From NCBI GenBank assembly GCA_002786025.1, contig NHNW01000008.1, positions 496,001 through 560,000 of the forward strand: a stretch of 64,000 nucleotides of DNA. The letters run 5' to 3'. This document shows, in pieces, positions 41,594 through 50,117 of the stretch. The notes below the pieces were generated by a model. That model had not been told where the DNA came from and searched no databases. It saw only the letters and a list, made by a program, of their open reading frames with translations. Every line of letters starts with the position of its first letter. Position 1 is the stretch's first letter. A program made the position numbers and the translations under genes. The DNA is from Zasmidium citrigriseum (taxonomy: Eukaryota > Ascomycota > Dothideomycetes > Mycosphaerellales > Mycosphaerellaceae).

Positions 41594-42499
41594 CAGTAGA
41601 TCTGTTGAGAGTATGGCAAGGACTGGGCTCAAGATGTATCGATGACTGTTTGGATATGTTCACTTTGAGGGTCTGCTTTCGGCGTCTTTCACCTCTTGAG
41701 GCTTGGATTCAGCATCGTACGACGGTCACTACTGAAGGCTCTGTGTTGTCAATATACGCTTGAGAAATGTAGCATTCATCTGAATGTCATCGTGTCCCAA
41801 CTGAGTTGATCTGAGGCTTTGGGTCTTTGAACCACCAACTCCGCCGCGAGCTGCATCATTACCAGTAATGTCTTCCGCCGCTCCGCCAATAAGTCCATCC
41901 TGTTCGCTTCTCGAACTTGCACTCCACAATGACGATGATTCGTTGCTTTCCCCTATCGCATATTTGTTCAAGATACTTGTGTCACGTTTCTCCTCTATGT
42001 ATTCTTTCAGAGTATTCGTGTTTAGTCTTCAATCATGTACTAAGGATCTTGGGAGGTTTAGTCGGATGAAGAGGGCCCTAGGTTGCTAAAGGCACGATTG
42101 TGAGACTCTTTTGGAGTAACTATCTAGGTTGAATTGGTCAAAAGACGCAGGAAGCAGACAGCAGTAAGAAAAACGGAGTCTCCCGACTGGAATTTAATGT
42201 CTCGAGGCTTGTAATGCCTCAGGCATCAACATCACAGCCTTGCTAGTCACGCAAAGCTAACATTCGTCGCGATGCTGCACTTGCTAGAGTGTCTCTCGTT
42301 TAGCGTCAACAAAGTCGTCCTCCGAGTCCAAACACGACATTGTTACGAGTACGTGGCTTTTTTGTTGATAGGTCCTGGAAATTAGCATTCATGATCTTCA
42401 TTTCCGTTCCGTACATGAGTGGGGTGTTGAAGACAATACTGTCCAAACTTAAGACCAACGAAAACACAGAACCACACCTTGTCTCTAGAGCTTTGGCGT
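41594..42499. other. intergenic, about 0.9 kb
   Basis: No gene supported. Holds the second copy of the near-palindromic repeat (42213-42243), about 260-290 bp downstream of YPxC paralogue B. Confidence 0.5.
42213..42243. repeat. near-palindromic repeat, copy 2
   Basis: AATGCCTCAGGCATCAA followed by CATCACAGCCTTGC; matches 35772-35803 with about two differences. A looser version (GGCATCAATGTTGC ... GCAGCCTTGCC) occurs at about 43634-43680 downstream of paralogue D. Confidence 0.6.
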
Positions 42500-42847
42500 T
42501 CATCCCTTGTTCCCTTGCTCATCAACATCTACGACCTCATTGTCCCGTGCCTTCTTCAAGCCCCCAAAACTTCCATCCGAAGCCTTCGAACAATGCACCA
42601 TGTAGTCGAATCTCAGACGAATGCGATCGAAGAATGGCTTATTGCGAAGAACGTGAGGTCTAACTTCAAACTCTGGATAGCACTGTGATCAATCAGTACA
42701 ATTGCGTCTTAGCGACTGGCAGATAACGAAAGCCCCTACCTCTTGCAGTCTAGCGACTTCATACTGCCTCCTATCGTAATCGTGCTCCGCGGCATTATCC
42801 GCAAGAAGAAGGAGGCCCAAGGACGTCAGAATGAGCTTCGACTTCAT
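42500..42847 (-). CDS. small YPxC-family paralogue B, probably secreted
   Basis: Model: complement(42500..42682, 42740..42847), 96 aa; 57-nt phase-0 intron. Exon 1 is a short hydrophobic leader, MKSKLILTSLGLLLLADNAA, then EHDYDRRQYEVARLQE. Exon 2: CYPEFEVRPHVLRNKPFFDR, IRLRFDYMVHCSKASDGSFG, GLKKARDNEVVDVDEQGNKG. The leader fits a signal peptide (or short anchor), so the mature domain would be about 75 residues with two cysteines. Closest to paralogue C (the shared F-F-D-R-x-R-L block). First of four tandem copies on the minus strand. Confidence 0.75.
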
Positions 42848-43030
42848 GCCGCTTGGATACTAACAAGTTGCCGTGATCAACCTTCATTGGAATGTTCCGC
42901 TTTCCATCAGCGTGCGTGAGCCCATTTCGTTCGTTCACCTGAGTTGAGATATCCTGCTGATCCCGTCTACTTCAGAGTCGATGTATCCATGATAGCCTCC
43001 TCCAATTCCTTCATCTTGCAATCTTGTTGC

Positions 43031-43425
43031 TCACCAGCGCTCATTCCCTTCCTCGTCAATATCCACAATGTCCGCCACTCGTACTTTCTTCAAGCCTCCA
43101 ACGCTCCCGTCTGAAGCCTTGGAACAATCCACCATCCAGTGACACTTCAGGCGAAGCCGATCAAAGAAGGAGGCATTGCGAATTTCTTGGGTTGTAACCT
43201 TACACTCCGGAAATTCCTACCATCAGTTAGCACATCCACGCGTTAGCACTGTGCGGCACCTACCTTTTCTACCATTGCTCCTTCTCGTAGACGTCTATCC
43301 ATAATGTTCTCGACGCAGATCCACGAGACAAGAAATAGGCCTAAGGCCGTTAGGTTGAGTTTTGCTTTCGGATCTAAGCGAGGGCTTGAGGGTGGACGGA
43401 GTTGTCGGATGGTAGGCCGTGGCAT
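43031..43425 (-). CDS. small YPxC-family paralogue C, single-pass membrane protein
   Basis: Model: complement(43031..43216, 43264..43425), 115 aa; 47-nt phase-0 intron with GTGCTAAC branch points. The N-terminus is proline-rich (MPRPTIRQLRPPSSPR), then a hydrophobic segment LTALGLFLVSWICVENIM (about residues 25-42). Exon 2: EFPECKVTTQEIRNASFFDR, LRLKCHWMVDCSKASDGSVG, GLKKVRVADIVDIDEEGNER, W. It shares the M-P-R-P start with paralogue D and the second-exon body with B. Upstream (about 43560-43585) a GATGAATGTTGTGTAAC block is shared with the promoter of D. Confidence 0.75.
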
Positions 43426-43868
43426 TTCTGGGAAGACGGAGCCTGGTGAGCGAGCGAGATGGGTACTTTGTGGTGTACATGCGTTGTGGAAAGGGTTGGA
43501 GATGGAGGGCGGTGAGTCCTAAGGGATGCCCTGCGTGCCAAAGTAGAGGGTAATTAAAAGATGAATGTTGTGTAACGTGCACGCTCAGCACCAGGCATTC
43601 ATCCGACCTCGGTATTCCGGTCGAACCGGAGGGCATCAATGTTGCGAATCCTTTGGGTAGAGAACTTGCAGCCTTGCCAATTGTATTGAGCGAATTTTCG
43701 AGGCGAAGATAAATGCGTATCGAGTTCTGTCTAGCAATTCATTGCTTGTACATCCAGGTCATTTCTATATCTACTACAGTGAGTGGCGATGTTAACTACC
43801 AACTTTTCAATTCCGCTGACAACCCAGCACATCAATGTCGATCAAGTTCAGCCCCATACCTTCCGCAA
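43426..43868. other. intergenic between YPxC paralogues C and D
   Basis: Promoter of C and 3' flank of D; contains sequence shared with the D promoter and a loose copy of the GGCATCAA ... GCAGCCTTGC repeat. No gene. Confidence 0.4.
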
Positions 43869-44307
43869 TCAAGCTTCCTCAGGTTTGCCACTTCCCTCTC
43901 CATCAACAACATCCACAACCTCCCGCCCTCGCACTTTCTTCAACCCTGCAACGACACCACACCCAGCCTTCGAACAATCCACCACATAATGGAACTGCTC
44001 CACAAACGGATCACCCAACCTCATCTTGCGTCCCGAAGCCCGTGGCGTAACCACACAGTCCGGAAATTTCTACTCATCAATCAGCACATACAGACGGTAG
44101 GCGACAAGGACTTCTTACCTTTTGCACCTCTTCCATTTCGTATTGCACGCTCCGCTTGTACGGCAACTGGAAGTCGTAGTACCCAAACAGGTATTGCAGG
44201 GGAAGGTTGATGGCTAAGGTTATTGTGAAGATTGTGACTATGTTGTCTATCGTGTTGGAGTTGGGGCATGAGGTTGGACGGGATGGGCGGAGGAATGGTC
44301 GTGGCAT
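43869..44307 (-). CDS. small YPxC-family paralogue D, single-pass membrane protein
   Basis: Model: complement(43869..44069, 44119..44307), 129 aa; 49-nt phase-0 intron. Start MPRPFLRPSRPTSCPNSN, then the hydrophobic stretch IVTIFTITLAINLPLQYLFG (about residues 23-42), then YDFQLPYKRSVQYEMEEVQK. Exon 2: KFPDCVVTPRASGRKMRLGD, PFVEQFHYVVDCSKAGCGVV, AGLKKVRGREVVDVVDGEGS. The ORF is open 47 codons further upstream, but the M-P-R-P start matches paralogue C and is preferred. All family hallmarks are present, with three cysteines after the intron. Confidence 0.75.
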
Positions 44308-44489
44308 GGTTGCGATGGGTTTGTCGTTGATGTTGTGATGGATAAGGATCACGAAAAGAGTTGAAGAAGGGGGTGGGCCCTGTGGCGCTAAGGAGGCGAG
44401 TAGATGAATGCTGTGTAACACGCATCTCAACAACACCGGTGAACTCATGATGTGCTCCTGGATCTTCTGCCTGAGAGTGGACGAACTCC

Positions 44490-44860
44490 CTACCGATATC
44501 TCCCCAACTCCCCGTGCCCCTTCGTTTTTGCGTCTCCCTCCCCCTCCCCCTTAACATCAACAACCTTCCCCTCCCTCGTAACCCTCTTCAGCCCATTCCC
44601 CTTTGCAGCCCGTCCACGACAATGAACCAAATAGTCAAACTGCCCAACGCCGTCTTCAAACCCGCGATTCGTTCGTATCGCATCGACGGCACAGCCCGGG
44701 TATTTCTACTAAACATCAGCCTTGTTCAATTCGATTTGTGGGATAGACAGACCTTTTTGACAGCTTTCTCGCCCTGGTGGAGTTGCATCACACTGACGGT
44801 GCAGATTGTAATGAGGGTAGCTTTGAGGAGACCACCGGTTGGGGATTTGCGGTCGGACAT
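44490..44860 (-). CDS. small YPxC-family paralogue E
   Basis: Model: complement(44490..44705, 44753..44860), 107 aa; 47-nt phase-0 intron with a GTCTGT donor, weaker than in the other copies, and a TTTAGTAG acceptor. Exon 1: MSDRKSPTGGLLKATLITIC, TVSVMQLHQGEKAVKK, with a short hydrophobic segment (LLKATLITICTVSVM). Exon 2: KYPGCAVDAIRTNRGFEDGV, GQFDYLVHCRGRAAKGNGLK, RVTREGKVVDVKGEGEGDAK and a basic end. The pattern K-Y-P-G-C, F-D-Y-x-V-H-C and G-L-K-R-V is intact, but the segment between V-H-C and G-L-K is shorter than in B-D. Confidence 0.7.
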
Positions 44861-45277
44861 ATTTTCGTTGGGCAGGAAAGAAAAAAAACATCGCGGTGAA
44901 CGATCAACCGGTGAACCTCTTCCATCCCTTGCAGCAATCCACGACGTTGCACGACAGGCGAGTCCTCGCTCTCCTCCTCTTTTGACGACCGCAAGTCCTT
45001 CTCAAGGGAGATGTGTCTTGAGCGAAGTAAGAAGAAGCAAGAAAATGAAGCATATGTCTGCAACAACAAAGCTCAACCCCCTCAGGGGGAGCCCCAAAAC
45101 CCACCACCTTTCATTTACATATCTAGTAAGCAGGAAACAACAAAAAGAGCGCCCGTCCGTCTGTCTGTCTTGGTCGTACACAACCCTCTTGTCCGAAAAA
45201 CGCCATACCCTTCCCATCTTCCGTCGCTAATGCACCGATTGCAACTCCACAGCCCGCGTAATGTGCACTCTGTTGCT
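44861..45277. other. intergenic between paralogue E and NUP133
   Basis: 5' flank of paralogue E and 3' flank of NUP133. No gene or RNA recognised. Confidence 0.5.
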
Positions 45278-48200
45278 TCACTCCATCTCCACATCCTCCT
45301 TCTCATGATGATACCCGTTCGGCGCAGGCAAATGCCCATTGCCATTCGTGATCGGAAGTGAGGCACCATCAACACCCTTCGGTGCCAACGCCAATGCAAT
45401 CTTCTGCTTCTCCGCAAGAGCAAACGCCTCCGCATCCCTCCGACACTCCTCAACAATTTCATCGAGATGTCGGTCTGCGACGAAGTTCTGCAAGAGCTCG
45501 TCCTGGCTCTTACAATCGTGAAGGATCGGGTCCAGCAGCTCCTCGTCCTGGAAGCGGTAGGATAGGTCTTGCGGTGAGCAACCAGCGCCGAGACACTCGC
45601 TAGGCGTGAGGATGCGGACGTGGGTGTCCGCATCGTTGAAAGTGTCCTCTTTGGCGAGTTGGTACATGGTCGACCAGACTGCAGTGCCTCGCATGATCGT
45701 CTTGCGCTCGTGGTCGGATTTCTTGCCGGAGAGGTTGACGTCCGTCGCCCAGTCGTCGTAGATGTAGCATCGCTTCCAGATCAACTTTAGCAATGTCTCG
45801 AAGCGGGCGGGTGGCAGCACATTAGCAGACGAGTCGAGAGCCTGGAGAGCGTACAAGAACTCGGAACCGTCCAGATTCTGTGGGTGCGCCTTGTCCTGCT
45901 TGACATCCATCAACGTAAGGATATCGATGAGCTGCTCGACGTTCAGCACCTGGTGCTCACACAGCAGGCTCAGACCGTTCTCCAAGAGTCCACGAAGTGC
46001 GTGATAATCAGCGACATGATTGCCATACGCTTGCATGCAAAGCTCGACCATGGCAATATCGTCGACAGCTCCAAACATTGCAGGCTTGATGTGGTTGTAC
46101 AGCGCCTCTTGCACGTGGACCAGGTCCAGTGCTTTGGACGGCTCCAAATACTTGACGTCGGGTCCAAGAGAAAGTCGGATCGACTTCGACCGGCCGCCAT
46201 CAGCTTCTTTCGCGGCCATCAACGCCAGCTTCGACATGGACAGCTCGACCTTCTTCGCCCACAGGTGATTCTCATAACCTTCCGCTGCCTGCAAAAGCGC
46301 TTTGGCAGCATGAGCAAAGTCGTCCTTCTGAGTCACATCGTTGATCCAGCAAATCTTCGCTCGGCTCGGGTGTGACCTCAAGTATTCGTCCAGCGCGGGA
46401 CCCCATTGCTGCTGTGCTGCCTCCAGCTTCCTGCCCACCTGAGCACCGGAGAACAGCTTGTCGAAGAAGGCATCCGCCCACAGACTCCCATATCGGTCGA
46501 ATAGCTTGCGAGTCTTGGTCTGCAGCGTTTCGCGACTCTTTTGAATCATGAGCTTTTCCTGGTCGTTCGCAGCGTAGTATTCTTCTTCCAGGAACTGATC
46601 ATCCGCAATCATCATGGTGGTCAAAGTGTCCATATCGCGGTACTTCTCCGCCAAGCTCATCCCAGCTTCCGACTGTCCGATCTCGGCAAGGCTGCGACAC
46701 TGCTTGAAGCGCTCCCCTTCGTATGCAACTTTCAGTTGATCTGCGAGCTGGTGATCTTGCGGCGATGGGCGCGAAGCACGCCAATTGATGCCCTCTTGCG
46801 CTTGGAGACAGTACAGCTGCACCAGGCGCGGGTTGTTTTCGGCAATTTCGCGAGAGAAGGCTTCGATGTCAGGTTCGCCTTTGTTGTCCTCATAAAACTT
46901 AGTGGCAAACTTGCGAGACATCTCTGCGACTGCGGCGGTCTGTTCGATCAGTGGTTGTGTAGAGGTCCAGAATTCAGGAACGTCGGTATATTCGGCGGGA
47001 TCAATGAGAACGCCTTCATCGATCAGCTCCGGCAGGATTCCATATTCGGCGCAGTGCTCGCTCCGGAAGATGAACGCGGTCTCTAAGGTCCTCAGCCACA
47101 CGTCATTAGCCTGTACGACCAGTCGCAAAATACCCTGTGGTGTCTGTTTGTCGTAGTCCCCCTCCTTCAAATCTGTCATGGTCGTTCTGACGTTAGCAAG
47201 GAGCTGTTCCAGGTGTGAAAGACCGCCGATGAAGAACTTGCGCACGACATCCTCGTCCTTCAGCTCCGGTCGTCTGGCGAATGAGTAGTGTCGCTTCGTG
47301 TTCTGCTCGAACCACAGGCAGGTTTCGTCCAACAGTGTGGCCTTCCTCTTCCCATCCTCACTCGACATTGTGACATGCTCCTCAAACGCGATCCAGAGTT
47401 GCTGCGCAATCGCTACACGTTCAGCATTCCAGAGCAGCTGCCACATGGTACTCCTCGATAGTGCGGGATAGTTCTGTCTGACAAAGGCGACCAGTGCTCT
47501 GAGTGCCTTCGCCTTCGTTGCCAGATGCTGCTCCATTGAGGTCGGCGAAGGAGAGATGAACGTCGTGAAGCCAGTCTCTGCATTCATGATCTCCTCACTG
47601 ACAACCAAAGCCGCCCTGGAAACTTCCTCCGGCGAAGATCTCGATGGCCGTCTCCTTGAGAAATCCAGAATGGTGTCCGGTTGCATAGATCCATAGAAGA
47701 CGCCTTGTTCGATCCTGTCCTTAGCAGAGATCTTCCAGGTGACTCCCAGTGTTCTCACGTCCGTCCCCACTATCCGCACCAGTCCCGCGCTCTTGACAAA
47801 AGCCACACACGAAGACTGATTACCCTTCGCCTCCTCTGCAAAAGTGCTCTGAATGGCCAGATCCTTGCCCTGTCGTAAGTATATCGCTTCCTCGTACACG
47901 TCCGGTTCCATGAAAGATTCGTCGCCGTGCAGTTGAGCCTCTGGGTTGTCGCTTGCCGGATCCCGAGCATCCATGAGAATAGTCGCATCCTCAAAGGCGA
48001 TGTAGACTGTGTGGCCAGGCTTGGGAAGGATGAGCTTCGGCTTCGCTTGATACCGCACATCGCCGCGACCTTCGTAGCTCGATATTTGCGTGACCCGCCC
48101 AACAAGTACCTTGTCCTTGACCAATGCCAGTTCCGCCAAGACGTAGGAGTGCATGTCGTGGGACCCGACTCGAACCAGAACAACAATTGAGAGCGGCTGC

Positions 48201-49432
48201 TCAGCTCCAACGGTTGCAACCTCGTTTCCATCTCCAGACTTATCCAGGATCGCAAAATCCAATGCCGTGAGTTTGTTTGCCTTGCTTGCAATCTCTGGTG
48301 ATTCGAGCTGCCTCAACTCGTTCGAAAGGACCTCGTCGAACTGCAAGCTGGCCTTGAAATCCGCTCTTCCAGACCATTCCAGATCCCAAACAAGCACTTC
48401 TCCGCTCTCAGTCAGAGCGACTGCCTGCATCTGCCCGCGCACATTCAGAGGCCTCGTGTGTACCGCAGTGACGTCCTTCCTAAAGCCACCACTCCAGAAG
48501 CTCGAGAAGCTCCCAAACAGTCCGCCAGAACTGGGCTCCGTCACTCGTAGAAATTGGCTCCAGATCTTGGCCTTGCCTTGCGCGTCGCGGAGGGTGAGCT
48601 GTGCGAGGCGTCCCGAGCTCAGCACGACCACGAAGCCTGCGTGATCAGCTGAGACCAGCTCTGCGACCGTCTCGCCGGAGAAGAGGTTGCCTATTGAGCC
48701 CTCGACGCCAGCTTTTCGGCCCTGGAAGAGGCCAAGGGAAGCTGCGCGGTCGATGGACTCGTAGAAGACGACTTGGCCGGTAGTAGCTGAGATGAGCAGC
48801 AGACCATTGTCCGTCACGCTGGCGCTATTGGAGATGAGCGCGCCCAAGGGAAGGGGTTCACCGGCCTTTGAAGGGAAGGGTATGTCGAAGGTTCTCGGGT
48901 TGGTGGCTGCGAGATGCGCAGTATAGTCCCATATCAGCGCCTTTTGATGCGTGATGGCCAGCGCGTTGTTGTGTGGTCCCAGCGTGCCGCGATACTCTAC
49001 ACCCTCCTTTCGCAGCTCTTTTGGTGTGCTGGGCAGCAGCTTGACGGTGTAGCATTGGTTATTCGCCAAGACTGTCGCATTGTCGCCGCGCATAGTCCTC
49101 TTGACCCGGCCGCGGATGGTCATGGTGCCATCTAGATTTGGCGTGCCCTTTGCGCTGCTCTTCTCGGCGGTTGGGTGGATGTGGCCGTTGGTCATTGGTG
49201 TGTTGTCATTCATGGTGGACTGGGTCTGGGAATGGGTCGCGACATTCTCAGTCGACGCCCGGGGCTCGAAGGTCTCGTCTTCAACTTTATTCCGCCGTCT
49301 GCGCTTGGGCGCCTTGGTCGGGAGGGAGTCGTTGTCGCTCTGTCGCTGGCGGCGGCGCGGGTTGGTGGAAGTGCGCGTGCTGGACCGCAGGGTGCGCTCA
49401 GTACCCGGCTCGGAGGCCTGCGAGTTGGACAT
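45278..49432 (-). CDS. NUP133: nucleoporin Nup133, outer-ring (Y-complex) subunit
   Basis: Single exon, 1384 aa, about the usual length of fungal Nup133. The first 100 residues are basic and disordered (RRRQRQSDND, KRRRRNKVED), then a seven-bladed propeller region with recurring hydrophobic/GxV strands (TVKLLPSTPKELRKEGVEYR, HQKALIWDYTAHLA, TGQVVFYESIDRAASLGLF). The short amphipathic SGGLFGSFSSFWSGGFR resembles the membrane-curvature-sensing motif of this family. The C-terminal two thirds is alpha-helical (ATKAKALRALVAFVRQNYPA, LFDRYGSLWADAFFDKLFSG, FETLLKLIWKRCYIYDDW), the Nup133/Nup155-like C-terminal domain that docks to Nup84/Nup107. It acts as a scaffold of the nuclear pore. Confidence 0.9.
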   Translation of the reverse strand: MSNSQASEPGTERTLRSSTRTSTNPRRRQRQSDNDSLPTKAPKRRRRNKVEDETFEPRASTENVATHSQTQSTMNDNTPMTNGHIHPTAEKSSAKGTPNLDGTMTIRGRVKRTMRGDNATVLANNQCYTVKLLPSTPKELRKEGVEYRGTLGPHNNALAITHQKALIWDYTAHLAATNPRTFDIPFPSKAGEPLPLGALISNSASVTDNGLLLISATTGQVVFYESIDRAASLGLFQGRKAGVEGSIGNLFSGETVAELVSADHAGFVVVLSSGRLAQLTLRDAQGKAKIWSQFLRVTEPSSGGLFGSFSSFWSGGFRKDVTAVHTRPLNVRGQMQAVALTESGEVLVWDLEWSGRADFKASLQFDEVLSNELRQLESPEIASKANKLTALDFAILDKSGDGNEVATVGAEQPLSIVVLVRVGSHDMHSYVLAELALVKDKVLVGRVTQISSYEGRGDVRYQAKPKLILPKPGHTVYIAFEDATILMDARDPASDNPEAQLHGDESFMEPDVYEEAIYLRQGKDLAIQSTFAEEAKGNQSSCVAFVKSAGLVRIVGTDVRTLGVTWKISAKDRIEQGVFYGSMQPDTILDFSRRRPSRSSPEEVSRAALVVSEEIMNAETGFTTFISPSPTSMEQHLATKAKALRALVAFVRQNYPALSRSTMWQLLWNAERVAIAQQLWIAFEEHVTMSSEDGKRKATLLDETCLWFEQNTKRHYSFARRPELKDEDVVRKFFIGGLSHLEQLLANVRTTMTDLKEGDYDKQTPQGILRLVVQANDVWLRTLETAFIFRSEHCAEYGILPELIDEGVLIDPAEYTDVPEFWTSTQPLIEQTAAVAEMSRKFATKFYEDNKGEPDIEAFSREIAENNPRLVQLYCLQAQEGINWRASRPSPQDHQLADQLKVAYEGERFKQCRSLAEIGQSEAGMSLAEKYRDMDTLTTMMIADDQFLEEEYYAANDQEKLMIQKSRETLQTKTRKLFDRYGSLWADAFFDKLFSGAQVGRKLEAAQQQWGPALDEYLRSHPSRAKICWINDVTQKDDFAHAAKALLQAAEGYENHLWAKKVELSMSKLALMAAKEADGGRSKSIRLSLGPDVKYLEPSKALDLVHVQEALYNHIKPAMFGAVDDIAMVELCMQAYGNHVADYHALRGLLENGLSLLCEHQVLNVEQLIDILTLMDVKQDKAHPQNLDGSEFLYALQALDSSANVLPPARFETLLKLIWKRCYIYDDWATDVNLSGKKSDHERKTIMRGTAVWSTMYQLAKEDTFNDADTHVRILTPSECLGAGCSPQDLSYRFQDEELLDPILHDCKSQDELLQNFVADRHLDEIVEECRRDAEAFALAEKQKIALALAPKGVDGASLPITNGNGHLPAPNGYHHEKEDVEME

Positions 49433-50117
49433 GATGGCGCCGTCTTCCTCCTCCTCGTCCCCGATGGTGTGGTTGGTGAAATGACGCTGACTCGTAGTCG
49501 TCGCAAGTTCAGCGCAGGTGGGTGGTGATGGATGGCTGCAGGTGCGGCCTGTGAGAAGCTTCTTGACTTGAATGTTTACCCAGCGTCAGACGCTTTGGCC
49601 AACAACACTAAAGCCAATAAGTCCAGATGCCAAGCCGACACCAACGAAGACCCCTTCACTCGCTTCACCGACTCTTAACTTGTTTTCGTCAATTCATTCA
49701 CTTACGTTCATCCCTTCCTACTCAGAATGCGCGACTTCCTTCCAGACATCACTCGGCAGGCAGGCGCGATCGCCGATGGCGCGTGATGCGGTCCCAATCC
49801 GTCGAAAGCGTCAACTCAGCAACGAATCACAGACGCATGGCAAAGATAATTGCCTCAGCAGTGCGACGCCTCAAAGAAACAGGATCTCGCAAGATCTGGG
49901 GACCAACGTGGTCATCGGGGAATATGCATGGAGTGTGGGGGACCTCACCTCACCTCGCGGCAGGCTTTCTTCATCTACCGGTGTAGGCACAGGAGTCAGC
50001 GCTTCTCCATGATCGCGAGCATGGCCATGGCAACACTATTTTATGAGTTGCCTCGAGATTTGCCTCATTTCAAGGGATTGTATTATTCGTGTGTCTCTAT
50101 CAGATGGTTTGTTCTGT
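49433..50117. other. intergenic, NUP133 promoter
   Basis: About 0.7 kb. Several overlapping plus-strand frames exist but none has a coherent protein or splice structure. Taken as non-coding. Confidence 0.5.

Noticed and set aside
49572..50012. Overlapping plus-strand frames upstream of NUP133
   Set aside because: Low-complexity translations with no conserved motif, lying in the NUP133 promoter region.
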